Below are positions 32,687 to 41,652 of a stretch of 49,807 bases of DNA, one piece after another. Origin of the DNA: DASVAL01 sp035649575 (GTDB taxonomy: Bacteria > Planctomycetota > UBA1135 > UBA2386); NCBI GenBank assembly GCA_035649575.1, contig DASRJH010000287.1, positions 1 through 49,807 on the forward strand, written 5' to 3'. Positions within the stretch are counted from its first letter, which is position 1. Every line of letters begins with the position of its first letter. Below the pieces are notes generated by a model that made no database searches, had not been told where the DNA came from, and worked only from the letters and a program-made list of their open reading frames with translations. The translations under genes and the position numbers were made by a program.

Positions 32687-34206
32687 CCTGCCTCCCTCGC
32701 CGCGAGCGCCCGCGCCGCGACGAGGCGATCGTCGAAGGGGACCACGCTGTCCTTGAACACCTGGTAGGTCTCGTGACCCTTGCCGGCGATCAGGATCGTG
32801 TCGCCCGGCGCGGCATTGGTCACCGCTGCGCGGATGGCCTCGGCCCGGTCGACGATGCGGTGGGACTCGCTCTTGCCGCCGTGCAGACCGAGGGCCATGT
32901 CGCCGAGGATCGCTTCCGGATCTTCGCTGCGCGGGTTGTCGCTCGTGAGGTAGGCGAAGTGTGCATGCCTCGCGACCGCGGCGGCCATCGGCGCGCGCTT
33001 GCTGCGATCGCGGTCGCCGCCGCAACCGAACACGACGTGCAGGCGGCCTTCGCTCAACTCCGCGAGCGTCGAACACACCTGCTCGAGAGCATCGGGCGTG
33101 TGCGCGTAGTCGACAAAGGTCCGCACGGGTTCCGCGCTGCCCATCGGAGCCTCGACGAGCTCGAGACGCCCCGGCACCGGACGCGCGTCCTCGAGCGCTG
33201 CCGCGACCGTGAGCTCGCTCGCACCGAGCGACAGCGATGCCGCCGCGGCCGCCAGCGCGTTGCGCACGTTGTGCAGGCCGACGAGACGCAGGAACAACTC
33301 GACGCGGCCGTGCGGCATCACGATCGTAAAGCGCGTGCCGTCCGGGCCCAGACGCACGTGCTCGGCGCGGACTTCTGCTTCGGGCGACAGGCCGAACCAG
33401 ACCGTCCGCACGCCCGGAGCCAGCTCGCTCGCCATCGCTTCCGACGACCGATCGTCCCGGTTCAGCACGGCCCAAGCACCCGGCTGCAGGCTCTGGAACA
33501 GCCTCGCCTTCGCCTTGCGATAGGCGTCCATGTTCTGGTGGTAGTCCAGGTGATCCTGCGTCAGGTTCGTGAACACGCCGGTCTGAAAGCGCACGCCGTG
33601 CACACGGTCCTGGTCGAGGCTGTGGCTCGACACCTCCATCACGCATGCGCTCGCGAAGCGATCCGCCATCTCGCGCAGGTAGCCGTGGATGCGCACCGGA
33701 TCGGGCGTCGTGTTCGCGGCCGGAATGCGGCGGCCGCCGAACTCGTAGGCGATCGTGCCGAGCAGACCGACCTGGCGCCGGTCCGCCTGCAGGCAGCCGC
33801 GGATCAGGTGCGCGGTCGTGGTCTTGCCGTTCGTGCCCGTGACGCCGACCACGGACAGCGCGCGCGAAGGGTCGCGGTAGTAGTAACGGGCCGCGTCGGC
33901 GAGAGCGATGCGGCCGTTGTCCACGACGAGCACGGGCACCGGGACCGGCAGGGCCTCCTCGGCAACCACTGCGATCGCACCGCGGGCGACCGCCTGCTGC
34001 GCGTAGAGCGTCCCGTCGTTCTTGGCGCCGCGAATCGCGAAGAAGAGGTTTCCCGCCCGCACTTCCGCCGAGTGGAAGGCGAGCCCGTCGACCGCGAGGT
34101 CCCGCCAACGCAGCACCTCCCGCGGCTGCAAGCAATCGCGGAATTCGCGCAAGCGAACGAAGCCCTGGCCGGACGGCAGTCCGGATGGGTAAGCCAGCTC
34201 AGTCAT
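32671..34206 (-). CDS. murE: UDP-MurNAc-tripeptide synthetase MurE, meso-DAP type
   Basis: Adds the third amino acid to UDP-MurNAc-dipeptide. The 511-residue product has the ATP loop GVTGTNGKTTT (121-131), the carbamylated-lysine motif RKAKARLF (about 230-237), VFTNLTQDHLDYH, HNVRNALAA, and VDYAHTPDALE. The specificity loop reads DNPR (423-426), the signature of meso-diaminopimelate-adding MurE, so a DAP-type wall is predicted. The start ATG is eight bases after the ftsI stop. Confidence 0.96.
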   Translation of the reverse strand: MTELAYPSGLPSGQGFVRLREFRDCLQPREVLRWRDLAVDGLAFHSAEVRAGNLFFAIRGAKNDGTLYAQQAVARGAIAVVAEEALPVPVPVLVVDNGRIALADAARYYYRDPSRALSVVGVTGTNGKTTTAHLIRGCLQADRRQVGLLGTIAYEFGGRRIPAANTTPDPVRIHGYLREMADRFASACVMEVSSHSLDQDRVHGVRFQTGVFTNLTQDHLDYHQNMDAYRKAKARLFQSLQPGAWAVLNRDDRSSEAMASELAPGVRTVWFGLSPEAEVRAEHVRLGPDGTRFTIVMPHGRVELFLRLVGLHNVRNALAAAAASLSLGASELTVAAALEDARPVPGRLELVEAPMGSAEPVRTFVDYAHTPDALEQVCSTLAELSEGRLHVVFGCGGDRDRSKRAPMAAAVARHAHFAYLTSDNPRSEDPEAILGDMALGLHGGKSESHRIVDRAEAIRAAVTNAAPGDTILIAGKGHETYQVFKDSVVPFDDRLVAARALAAREAGWLHR

Positions 34207-34214
34207 CTACCGCC

Positions 34215-36284
34215 CTACCGTTGTTTCTCTGAAGCCCCGGGGCTCCAGCCTGAGTCACCAGGAGAACCTGACGTCGCGCGGGCCTGACCGCCCGAGCCAC
34301 TTTGCGATTCCTGGCGCAGCTGCCGCCGTCCCTCCAGTTCCTGGCACCGGAGCAACAACCGCACAGCCGGCGGCGCAGCATAGCTGCCACCATAGAAGAG
34401 CGCACTATCGTCCTTCTGCAGCACACACACTGCGAGCCAGCGCGGTGACTCCACCGGCAGCAGGCCGACGAAGCTCGCGTTGCGCACGTTGACCGATCCA
34501 CGTCCCGGGATGCCGACTCTGCTGGCGGCGGTTCCGGTCTTGCCCGCGATCACGCGGTGGAGATCGATCCCCAACTCTTTCAACATCCGCGCGTGGACGT
34601 GATGTCCCGTCGCATGCGGGTCGTCGCTCACGACGTCGGCCATCGCCTCGGTCACGGCCTCGACGACGTCGCGGCGGAAACGCGGTCCGCTCCCCGCGGC
34701 AGATGGGGCATCGTACCATCGCCCGCCGATCTCGACGCCGCGGCACAGGCGCAGCTCGGCCCCCTTGCCGCGCAGCATGCGGAGGTAGGCGCGGGCCAGG
34801 TGCATCGCGCTCACGCCCAACTCGTAGCCGAAGCTGAACGAGATCGCGCTGTTGGCGCGGAACCCGCGCGTGGACGTGTTCGGATCGAACGACAGCGGGT
34901 TCGGGCCGCCGAGGCACTCGTGCGGCAGGTTGAGCCGCAGCGAGGTGCCGAATCCGTAGAAGCTCATGTAGTCGCGCCACTGGTCGCGGCTGAGACCGAG
35001 CCCGACGTAGGACGCGCCGATGTTCGAGCTGTTGACGATGATGCCGTGCGGCGTGAGATCGGCACAGTCGTGGTCGTCGCGCACGGGCTTGGCCCGGCCC
35101 AGCTGGGCGATGACCTCGCGGTAGGTGGCGCCGCCCGGGCGACAGTCGTAGACGTGCGACCAGTCGAGCACGCCGGCTTCCAGCGCGTAGGCGAATACGA
35201 GCGGCTTCACGATGGAACCGGGTTCGCAGAGGCTCTGGTAGGGCGTGAAGGCCGTCGCTTGCGGCAGGTGATCGCCGCGGTGCCACGAGGCAGCCGCGAG
35301 CACATCCCCCGTCGCGACTTCGACAAGGACCAAGGCTCCCCACTTCGGTATCGAGGCCGTCGCGTCCTTCCCGACCGCGTTTGCCTGCGCCGTGAGCTCG
35401 CGCACTGCGATGCGCTGCAGCTCGATGTCGAGCGTAGCCTGCAGCACGTTCGGAACCCTCACGTCCTCGAACGGCGCCTGGAAGTAGGATCGGCCGGTCC
35501 CGTCGTTGAGGAAGCTGCGGCTCTGGGCATCGCTGGGATCGAGCACGACGAACGACTCGAGGCCGCACACACCCTGCGTCACGAGCGACTTCGCGGTGTG
35601 GCCGACGCTCTCCCACCTCGTGTCGACGTGGCCCACGAGCCCGAACGTGAACTCGCGATCGGGGTAGGCGCGTTCGAACGAACGCAGGAAGTGCAGCGTG
35701 ACCGTCTCGTACGCGTGACGCACGCAGAACCCGCGCAGCGCCTGCACGACGGACAGCACGTCGATGCCGTTCGCGACGAGCAGATCGGCGACCACCGGGT
35801 GTTTCTCGGGCAGCGCTCCCGCCGCGGGCAGCGCGTCGGTCCGGAACGCCCGCGCGAACTGCCCGGCCAGACGCTGGGCGTGCCGGCGGCGCAATTCGTC
35901 GCGACCGGGCAGCTCGGGGTCCGCGACGAGGGTCTTCGCGAGGTCTTCGGCCAACCTGGCCAGCCAGCCAGTGAAGACGTGCACGTCGCGCCGATACCGC
36001 TTCGGCACCACGACGGACGCGCGCACCTCGTAGACCTCGCGGTCGATCGCGAGCATGCTGCCGTTGCGATCGACGATCGTGCCACGTGGTGCCGGCACGG
36101 ACTCGGCTCGCTGCGACTGGCGGTCGGCAGTGGCAGGAACGAGCTGCAGTGGGGCGCGGCCTTCACGATCGAGCTCACCGGCCTGGGCCACCTGGAGCCA
36201 GCCGAGCCAGCCCACGAGGAACACCGGCACCGCACCGAGCGCGCCGAACGCGAATCGGACCCGTCGGAGTTCTCCTTGCTTCAC
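34215..36284 (-). CDS. ftsI: Class B penicillin-binding protein, FtsI-like transpeptidase
   Basis: DD-transpeptidase that cross-links septal peptidoglycan. The 689-residue product has a short cytoplasmic start, a transmembrane helix (about 11-32), the PBP dimer domain (PAPRGTIVDRNG at 65-75), and a transpeptidase domain with catalytic SIVK (357-360), SSN (419-421) and KTG (582-584). The C-terminal tail is Gln/Ser/Gly-rich. The start is GTG at 36284, overlapping the ftsL-like stop as GTGA. It pairs with the SEDS gene downstream. There is a sizeable insertion in the N-terminal domain (about 95-240) relative to the shortest FtsI proteins. Confidence 0.93.
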   Translation of the reverse strand: MKQGELRRVRFAFGALGAVPVFLVGWLGWLQVAQAGELDREGRAPLQLVPATADRQSQRAESVPAPRGTIVDRNGSMLAIDREVYEVRASVVVPKRYRRDVHVFTGWLARLAEDLAKTLVADPELPGRDELRRRHAQRLAGQFARAFRTDALPAAGALPEKHPVVADLLVANGIDVLSVVQALRGFCVRHAYETVTLHFLRSFERAYPDREFTFGLVGHVDTRWESVGHTAKSLVTQGVCGLESFVVLDPSDAQSRSFLNDGTGRSYFQAPFEDVRVPNVLQATLDIELQRIAVRELTAQANAVGKDATASIPKWGALVLVEVATGDVLAAASWHRGDHLPQATAFTPYQSLCEPGSIVKPLVFAYALEAGVLDWSHVYDCRPGGATYREVIAQLGRAKPVRDDHDCADLTPHGIIVNSSNIGASYVGLGLSRDQWRDYMSFYGFGTSLRLNLPHECLGGPNPLSFDPNTSTRGFRANSAISFSFGYELGVSAMHLARAYLRMLRGKGAELRLCRGVEIGGRWYDAPSAAGSGPRFRRDVVEAVTEAMADVVSDDPHATGHHVHARMLKELGIDLHRVIAGKTGTAASRVGIPGRGSVNVRNASFVGLLPVESPRWLAVCVLQKDDSALFYGGSYAAPPAVRLLLRCQELEGRRQLRQESQSGSGGQARATSGSPGDSGWSPGASEKQR

Positions 36285-36535
36285 TGCAATGCCTCCTGCC
36301 GGCGCGTCGCTTCGGCTTCGAGGTGGGCCCAGTGCTCGGCCGCGAGGCGCTCGGGCGAAGACGACTCGAACCGCTGCAACTTCAGACGCTCCAACTCGAC
36401 CTTGCGGTCGCGCACGTCGCGGAGCAGCTGCTCGACCGCGAAGCGGTAGCGCGCGTTGTCGGCCCGGATCGCGGCCGTGCCGATCGCGAGTCCGACCGCG
36501 AGCGCGAACAACAGGCCTGCGAGCAGCCACCTCAT
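36281..36535 (-). CDS. FtsL-like small division protein
   Basis: The 84-residue product has a transmembrane helix near residues 3-22 (MRWLLAGLLFALAVGLAIG) followed by a heptad-rich coil (RFAVEQLLRDVRDRKVELERLKLQRF). Size, topology and position between rsmH and ftsI match FtsL, though sequence identity in this family is too low to be certain. The ATG overlaps the rsmH stop as ATGA, and its stop overlaps the ftsI GTG. Confidence 0.75.
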   Translation of the reverse strand: MRWLLAGLLFALAVGLAIGTAAIRADNARYRFAVEQLLRDVRDRKVELERLKLQRFESSSPERLAAEHWAHLEAEATRRQEALQ

Positions 36536-37482
36536 GCGGCCTCCTCGCGGCGGACGCCACACCGCAGCCTCGCGCTGCGCGCGCGCGGGTTGCTGCGCAC
36601 TTCTTCGGGCGAAGCCTCGATCGGCTTCTTCGTGACGACTACGCAGTGCGCGCGAAAGAACTGCTTCACGACGCGATCCTCGACGGAATGGAACGAGATC
36701 ACGGCGATGCGGCCGGCGGGCGCGAGACACTCGACCGCCGCCGCGAGGCCGCGCTCGAGCTCGCCGAGCTCGTCGTTCACGGCCATGCGGATCGCCTGGA
36801 ACGTGCGCGTCGCCGCGTGGATCCGACCATGCCGCGCCGCAGGAGGCAGCGCTTGCACGACGAGATCGGCGAGCTGCCCCGTGCGCGTGATCGCGGCCTT
36901 CGTGCGCGCCTCGACCAGGCGTCGCGCGATGCGGCGGCTGTAGCGCTCCTCGCCGTAGCGGAAGATCACGTCCGCGAGCTCGCGTTCCTCGACGGACGCG
37001 AGCCAATCGGCTGCCGTCGTCGGCGCCGAAGTGTCCATGCGCATGTCGAGAGGCCCATCGGCCATGAACGAAAACCCCCGTTCGGGACGATCCAACTGCA
37101 GTGAACTCACGCCTAGGTCCAGCAACACGCGGTCGCAGCGGGACTGACCGGTCGCCGCCAACGCCTCGCGCATGCGGGCATGGGGAAGGTGGTGCAGCGA
37201 AACCCTGGCCCCTGCGCCGGCCGCCTTGGCCTGCGCCAGAGCTGCCTGCGCAGAAGCCAGGATCTCGCTGTCCCGATCGAGCCCTACCAACAACCCGGAC
37301 GGACCGATGGCCTGCACGATTGCCCTCGCGTGCCCACCGGCTCCAACCGTTCCATCGACGACCACGAGCCCTTCGCGGAGCTCGAGGATCGCCATCGCCT
37401 CGGCAAGCAGCACCGGCTGATGCACGGGTTGCCTGGACCCGCGCCCACCCTCGCTGCTACCGTTCGTGCCTGTCTCGTCCAT
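36532..37482 (-). CDS. rsmH: 16S rRNA (cytosine-1402-N4) methyltransferase RsmH
   Basis: SAM-dependent methyltransferase (formerly MraW) that modifies C1402 in 16S rRNA. The 316-residue product has HQPVLLAEAM, the SAM loop VVDGTVGAGGHARAI (about 43-57), LLDLGVSSLQLDRPERGFSF, and the C-terminal RIAVISFHSVEDRVVKQFF. ATG 37482 is chosen for homology. It is the second gene of the dcw cluster. Confidence 0.96.
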   Translation of the reverse strand: MDETGTNGSSEGGRGSRQPVHQPVLLAEAMAILELREGLVVVDGTVGAGGHARAIVQAIGPSGLLVGLDRDSEILASAQAALAQAKAAGAGARVSLHHLPHARMREALAATGQSRCDRVLLDLGVSSLQLDRPERGFSFMADGPLDMRMDTSAPTTAADWLASVEERELADVIFRYGEERYSRRIARRLVEARTKAAITRTGQLADLVVQALPPAARHGRIHAATRTFQAIRMAVNDELGELERGLAAAVECLAPAGRIAVISFHSVEDRVVKQFFRAHCVVVTKKPIEASPEEVRSNPRARSARLRCGVRREEAA

Positions 37483-37581
37483 GCGCCACTTCCCTTGACC
37501 ACCCTGCAGCAGTCGCAGAACTCGCACCCAGACCGTGGATGCGGCAGCACGCCTCGCCCCAGATCTCCGAGGTGTTGTCCC

Positions 37582-38070
37582 TCAGGGTCTCGGTTCCGTG
37601 GAACCCGTGGGCGTCGATGGCTTGGTAGGACCGACCAAACTGGCAAAGAGCGTCTCTTCCTCAGGGCTTGCCTCGGTCAGAGCCGTGTCGAGGTGTTGCG
37701 GCGCCCAGATCTCGGTGACCCGGCCCGTCCCGACCAACACGGCTGGCTGACTTGCAGCGAGCCCCGCGTACTTGAGCAACGGCTCGGGGATGCGGATCCG
37801 TCGATTGCCGTCAGGCACGACCTCCTCCGAGTGACCGAGAAACCGCCGGCACAGCGTGCGGTGGGCGCGGCTGCCTGGAACGGCCCTACCGATGCGGTCG
37901 ACGAGTTCGCGAAAACCTTCGGAGTCGTGCAGGAGCAGGCAGCGATCCAGCCCCGCGGTCAGGTGGAACTTCCATTGCACCTTCGGAATCTCGTCCAGGA
38001 TCCGACCGGGCAGGATCAGCCTGCCCTTGTCGTCCAGTCCGTGTTCCGAGCTGCCAAAGTAGGTCACCAT
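37582..38070 (-). CDS. mraZ: Transcriptional regulator MraZ
   Basis: Doughnut-shaped regulator that binds direct repeats upstream of its own operon. The 162-residue product has the two AbrB-like halves: GSSEHGLDDKGRLILPGRI (near residue 5) and a second SEEVVPDGNRRIRIPEPLL, each with a D-x-x-G/N-R-R/L-I-P motif. ATG 38070 fits the usual N-terminus. ATG 38100, with GGGGAG six bases upstream, would add ten residues but would lie only a few bases from the predicted transcription start. It heads the cluster. The C-terminal tail is rich in Pro/Thr/Ser. Confidence 0.92.
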   Translation of the reverse strand: MVTYFGSSEHGLDDKGRLILPGRILDEIPKVQWKFHLTAGLDRCLLLHDSEGFRELVDRIGRAVPGSRAHRTLCRRFLGHSEEVVPDGNRRIRIPEPLLKYAGLAASQPAVLVGTGRVTEIWAPQHLDTALTEASPEEETLFASLVGPTKPSTPTGSTEPRP

Positions 38071-38110
38071 CACGCGGCACCGGGGCCGCTGCAGGCCCAT
38101 GTCGCTCCCC

Positions 38111-38138
38111 ACCCTACCCCATGGAAAACCACAGTCAA
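38111..38138 (-). promoter_or_regulatory. Predicted promoter of the dcw operon
   Basis: On the minus strand TTGACT (38138-38133) and TAGGGT (38116-38111) are separated by 16 bases, giving a start near 38104 and a leader of about 33 bases to ATG 38070. Motif-based prediction. Confidence 0.5.
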
Positions 38139-38145
38139 CCCTCTT

Positions 38146-38185
38146 CCACCACTCTCTACCCACCAGAAACCACTAGACTCCCCAC
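38146..38185 (-). promoter_or_regulatory. Candidate MraZ-binding box cluster
   Basis: Reading the minus strand, GTGG cores occur at 38185-38182, 38173-38170, 38163-38160, and the pair 38152-38149/38149-38146, with centre spacings of about 10-12 bp; several continue as TGGTGGG. Known MraZ operators are directly repeated TGGGN or GTGGG units at about 10-bp spacing. The cluster lies just upstream of the -35 box. Confidence 0.55.
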
Positions 38186-38309
38186 CAGTACATTCTCTGG
38201 GGCCGATGTGATGGGCCTGCTACCACCCGATGTGGCGGCCAGCTGCCGTCGATCAGAAAAAAAACCAACCGGCGCGCCCGCAACGGGCCGTCACCCTCCG
38301 AGCAACCCC

Positions 38310-38900
38310 ATGCGCAACCTCTCCTCCCTGTGCGCCCTCGTCGCCCTCCTGTTCACGAGCTGCGCCGGCAACGAACTCGTCGGCGTCCACATCTCGCTGC
38401 AGAACGACGGCTCTGGCCTCGTGACGACGCGCATGCTCATGGAGCCGCAGACGACCGGGAGCCCCGAAGCCAACGCCCAGGGTGTCACCTGGAAGGGTCG
38501 AGCTGGTCTGGTGTGCGCGCAGGGCAGCTTCCAACAGCTGCGAGACCTCAAGCTCGGCGGCGGCAGTCTGCACTTCGTGGCCGACCTCGAAGGCGTGAAC
38601 ACGAGCCTGCGCGTGTTCGTGAAGCGCGATCCCAACGCGCAATGGGTCCGGGACCTCGTGCCCGAACAGACACAGCGGCAGGCGATGGCGAGAGTCTACG
38701 ACCCGACGGGGCGCACCAAGGAGATCGGCGACGTGGTGCGCCTGGAAATCAGCGTCCCGGGCAAGGTCATCTCCTCGGGCGTGGAGCCGAGTGGCCGAGG
38801 CATCGAATCCGCGCACGAGAGCAAACGCGCCTACCTGCTGATCCCGGTGCGCGCCGCACTCGAGAAGGGCAACGACCTCGTGTGGTCGGTCAGTTGGTGA
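38310..38900 (+). CDS. Putative lipoprotein
   Basis: The 196-residue product begins with a signal peptide ending in a lipobox-like FTSC around residue 17. The rest is a soluble, beta-rich domain (VGVHISLQNDGSGLVTTRML, then ISVPGKVISSGVEP). No family assigned. It is divergent from mraZ, with a 239-bp gap in between that holds the mraZ promoter and an A-rich stretch around 38257. It ends six bases from the convergent Cys-rich gene. Confidence 0.75.
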   Translation: MRNLSSLCALVALLFTSCAGNELVGVHISLQNDGSGLVTTRMLMEPQTTGSPEANAQGVTWKGRAGLVCAQGSFQQLRDLKLGGGSLHFVADLEGVNTSLRVFVKRDPNAQWVRDLVPEQTQRQAMARVYDPTGRTKEIGDVVRLEISVPGKVISSGVEPSGRGIESAHESKRAYLLIPVRAALEKGNDLVWSVSW

Positions 38901-38906
38901 GAAGCC

Positions 38907-39431
38907 TCAGCTGCCCTCGCGCTGTTTCTCGGTGTTCTCGCCGATCGCCGCGAGCAGCTCGTCCTTGACGGCGCCGAGGTCGGCGAGGTCGACGGCAGGC
39001 GCGATCAACATCACGGGCTCCATCTCCTTCTGCTTCGGATCGACCACGACGAGGTCGGCGCGCGCCTGTGCCTCCGTGCGCGGCGGCACCATGCGCAGCA
39101 CGCGTTTGCGCAGCAGCAGCAGCGCGCAGAAGTAGCGCAGCGCGCGAGCTCGTTCGTCGTCGACGGTGCCGAGCCGATCGAACAGCAATCGCAGCGAGTT
39201 GAGGTCGAGCACGGGCTCCTTGCTCGACGGCTTGCGCAGCGCGCGCCAGAAGATCGGCGGTTCGCTGCCCTGGCACCGCCGTTCGTAGTCGTGGAAACAG
39301 GCCTCGCAGAGGTTGCGCCGCATGCAGGCCGGCCACTCGAGCACGACGAGCCAGGACTTGGCCGTCGGCAGCGGACAACCGGGTTTGTCACAGACCTTGC
39401 GGTCGCGCTGGATCTTCCATTCGTCAACCAT
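38907..39431 (-). CDS. Cys-rich protein of unknown function
   Basis: The 174-residue product has a probable metal-binding N-terminal part: CDKPGC (about 14-19) then CMRRNLCEACF (about 37-47), resembling a zinc ribbon or knuckle. The rest is helical, with two LLxxR-type helices and an acidic C-terminus. Start ATG 39431 follows the natural N-terminus; the longer frame runs over low-coding sequence. No close family recognised. Confidence 0.65.
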   Translation of the reverse strand: MVDEWKIQRDRKVCDKPGCPLPTAKSWLVVLEWPACMRRNLCEACFHDYERRCQGSEPPIFWRALRKPSSKEPVLDLNSLRLLFDRLGTVDDERARALRYFCALLLLRKRVLRMVPPRTEAQARADLVVVDPKQKEMEPVMLIAPAVDLADLGAVKDELLAAIGENTEKQREGS

Positions 39432-39588
39432 GGGCCCGTAGTCTCGCAAACTGTCGCGCTGCGCGACAGCTTGCGTAGCTGTAAGGGCCCCCGACAACAA
39501 GCGGCAATGGCCGAATGCCGCGCGCTCGGGCGCGGCTGGCAACCAAGCCCTTTGGTTGCGGCCATGGCCACGATGGTGCAGTCGGCTC

Positions 39589-40503
39589 TCAGCGCCCGCC
39601 GCCGGGCTCGTTCGGGTTGCGCAGCGTGACCCGCCACTGCGCCGGAGTCTGGAAGCCGCGTGTGGTGGTCAGCTGCTGCAGGCTCGCCTGCGCGGTCTTC
39701 TCGCCGGGGAAGTCCCTCTCGCGCTCGCAACGCTCGAGGTAGTCGACCAACGCGAGCGACGACGCCTGACCCGGGTGGTGGACCAGCGTCTGTGCGGCAA
39801 CACGCCGCACGAACGGATCGGGATCGGCGCGCAGCTTCTCGACGAGCAGGCGCTTTCCATCGTCGCCGCCGCTGCGCAAGCTGCGCAACGCATCGGCGCG
39901 CACCGAGTAGTCCTCGTCGTCGGCCATCCGGGCCAGGATCGCGAACACGGCCGCATCGACGCCGATCGCACCCATGGTGCGCGCTGCCGCGCGGCGCTGC
40001 CGCGGCTCGCCGTTGCGCGCGACCTCCTGCACGGCCGGCAGCGCCGGCGCACCGACGCGCGCCAACAGCTCGATGCCGAGCTCGCGCGGCTGCGGCTGGT
40101 TGTGCAGCAGCAGGTCGCCGACGAGCGTCGGCACCGCGACGGCGCCCAAGGCGTCGATCTCGGCCAGAGCCCGCTCTTCCACCGGATTCGCGATGTGGGC
40201 CGCAGCGCGCATCATGTCCCCGTCGCGCAACGGCCTCCCCTCGCGCACCTTCAACAGGTCGACGATGACCATGCGCACGAGCCAGCACGCGGTCGTCGGG
40301 TCGGCCGCGAGCTCGGCGCGCATTCCCGGGTAGTCGTCGCTTCCGGCCCGGTATGCGGCTTCGGCGGCCTTGCACTTCGCAGCCTGCGGCGCCGTGAGCG
40401 TGGCAGGCTGGTAGGCATTCGATGGACTCGAACAACCAGCGCAGACTGCAGCAAGCATGAGGGCGCCGCGATGGCACACCTTCGTGGCAGCAGGGAGGAG
40501 CAT
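39589..40503 (-). CDS. HEAT-repeat lipoprotein
   Basis: The 304-residue product has a lipobox (VCAGC around residue 23) and then about five HEAT-like helical pairs, including IDALGAVAVPTLVGDLL, ELGIELLARVGAPALPAV, AARTMGAIGVDAAVFAILA and VRADALRSLRSGGDDGKRLL. Such repeats form protein-binding solenoids. The start ATG (40503) lies only 18 bases from the divergent start of the GNAT-like gene. Confidence 0.8.
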   Translation of the reverse strand: MLLPAATKVCHRGALMLAAVCAGCSSPSNAYQPATLTAPQAAKCKAAEAAYRAGSDDYPGMRAELAADPTTACWLVRMVIVDLLKVREGRPLRDGDMMRAAAHIANPVEERALAEIDALGAVAVPTLVGDLLLHNQPQPRELGIELLARVGAPALPAVQEVARNGEPRQRRAAARTMGAIGVDAAVFAILARMADDEDYSVRADALRSLRSGGDDGKRLLVEKLRADPDPFVRRVAAQTLVHHPGQASSLALVDYLERCERERDFPGEKTAQASLQQLTTTRGFQTPAQWRVTLRNPNEPGGGR

Positions 40504-40521
40504 CTCCTAACGTCTACCCGG

Positions 40522-41652
40522 ATGAACGCTCCTGCAAAAGACCCGCGTGCCGAGCTCTCGATCAAGGCTGTGCCACAGCCGACCCGCTTCCTCGACCTGC
40601 AGCGCGAGTTCTATCGCGGTGATCCGGACTTCGTTCCTCCGGTCACGAGCGCCGAGGCCTGGCAGATCGACGCGAAGAAGAGCCCGTTCTTCCGCCACGC
40701 AGAAGTCGGTCTGTTCGCGGCCTTCGCCGGCGATCGCTGCGTCGGCCGCGTGAGCACCAGCCGCGATCGCCTGCACGACGAGTTCCACGGCGACCGCATC
40801 GGGTTCTTCGGCCACTTCGAGGCGATGGACGAGTCCACGGCTCACCGGCTTCTCGCCCACGCGGCCGACTGGTGCCGGCGGCGTGGCGCCAGCCATCTGC
40901 GCGGCCCCGTCGACATGTCCACGAACTACCGCTGTGGCCTGCTCGTCGACGGCGACAAGGGTCCGCCGGTCGTCATGATGAACTACAACCCGCCCCACTA
41001 TGCGCAGTGGCTCGAGGCCTTCGGCCTGCGCAAGGCGAAGGACCTGCTCGCGCTGCACGTGACCGCCGAGTCGCTCGATTCGCGGCGCGTCGATCGCATC
41101 GCCGAGGGCCTGCGCAGGAAGTCGTCCGCGACGATGCGGCCGGTGAACCTGCGCCATTTCGACGCGGAGTGTCAGGTGTTGTGGGACCTCTACCACCGCA
41201 TCTGGGACCGCAACTGGGGATTCGTGCCGATGACGCAGGAGGAGTTCTTCGCGCAAGCGAAGGACCTGAAGAAGGTCGCGCACCCGGCGCTGCTGCACAT
41301 CGCCGAAGTCAGAGGCTTGCCCGTTGGCTTCATCGCCGCGCTGCCCGACGTCAACGAGGGCGCGCGCGCCTGCCAGGGCCGCCTCTTTCCGTTCGGCTGG
41401 TGGCGCTTCCTGCGCGCGATGAAGCGCGTGAAGTTGATCCGCGTCATCACGCTCGGCGTCGTGCCCGAGTATCGGCGCATCGGCATCGAGCTGCTACTCA
41501 TGCACAAGGTCATCCGCTCCGGCCTCGACGTCGGCTTCCGCGCCTGCGAAGCAAGCTGGATCCTCGAAGACAATCGCGACATGCTCGGTCCTCTCGAGAC
41601 GCTGGGCCACCGGCCCTACCGTCGTTACCGCATCTACGAGAAAACTCTCTGA
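40522..41652 (+). CDS. GNAT-fold protein, YghO-like
   Basis: The 376-residue product resembles the YghO-type uncharacterised GNAT family. It has PTRFLDLQREFYRGDPDFVPP, KSPFFRHAEVGLFAAFAGDRCVGRVS, RGPVDMSTNYRCGLLVDG, VVMMNYNPPHYAQWLEAFGLRKAKDLLAL, and the acetyl-CoA-like LGVVPEYRRIGIELLLM. No substrate can be inferred. It overlaps the next small gene (TGATG). It is divergent from the HEAT lipoprotein. Confidence 0.82.
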   Translation: MNAPAKDPRAELSIKAVPQPTRFLDLQREFYRGDPDFVPPVTSAEAWQIDAKKSPFFRHAEVGLFAAFAGDRCVGRVSTSRDRLHDEFHGDRIGFFGHFEAMDESTAHRLLAHAADWCRRRGASHLRGPVDMSTNYRCGLLVDGDKGPPVVMMNYNPPHYAQWLEAFGLRKAKDLLALHVTAESLDSRRVDRIAEGLRRKSSATMRPVNLRHFDAECQVLWDLYHRIWDRNWGFVPMTQEEFFAQAKDLKKVAHPALLHIAEVRGLPVGFIAALPDVNEGARACQGRLFPFGWWRFLRAMKRVKLIRVITLGVVPEYRRIGIELLLMHKVIRSGLDVGFRACEASWILEDNRDMLGPLETLGHRPYRRYRIYEKTL

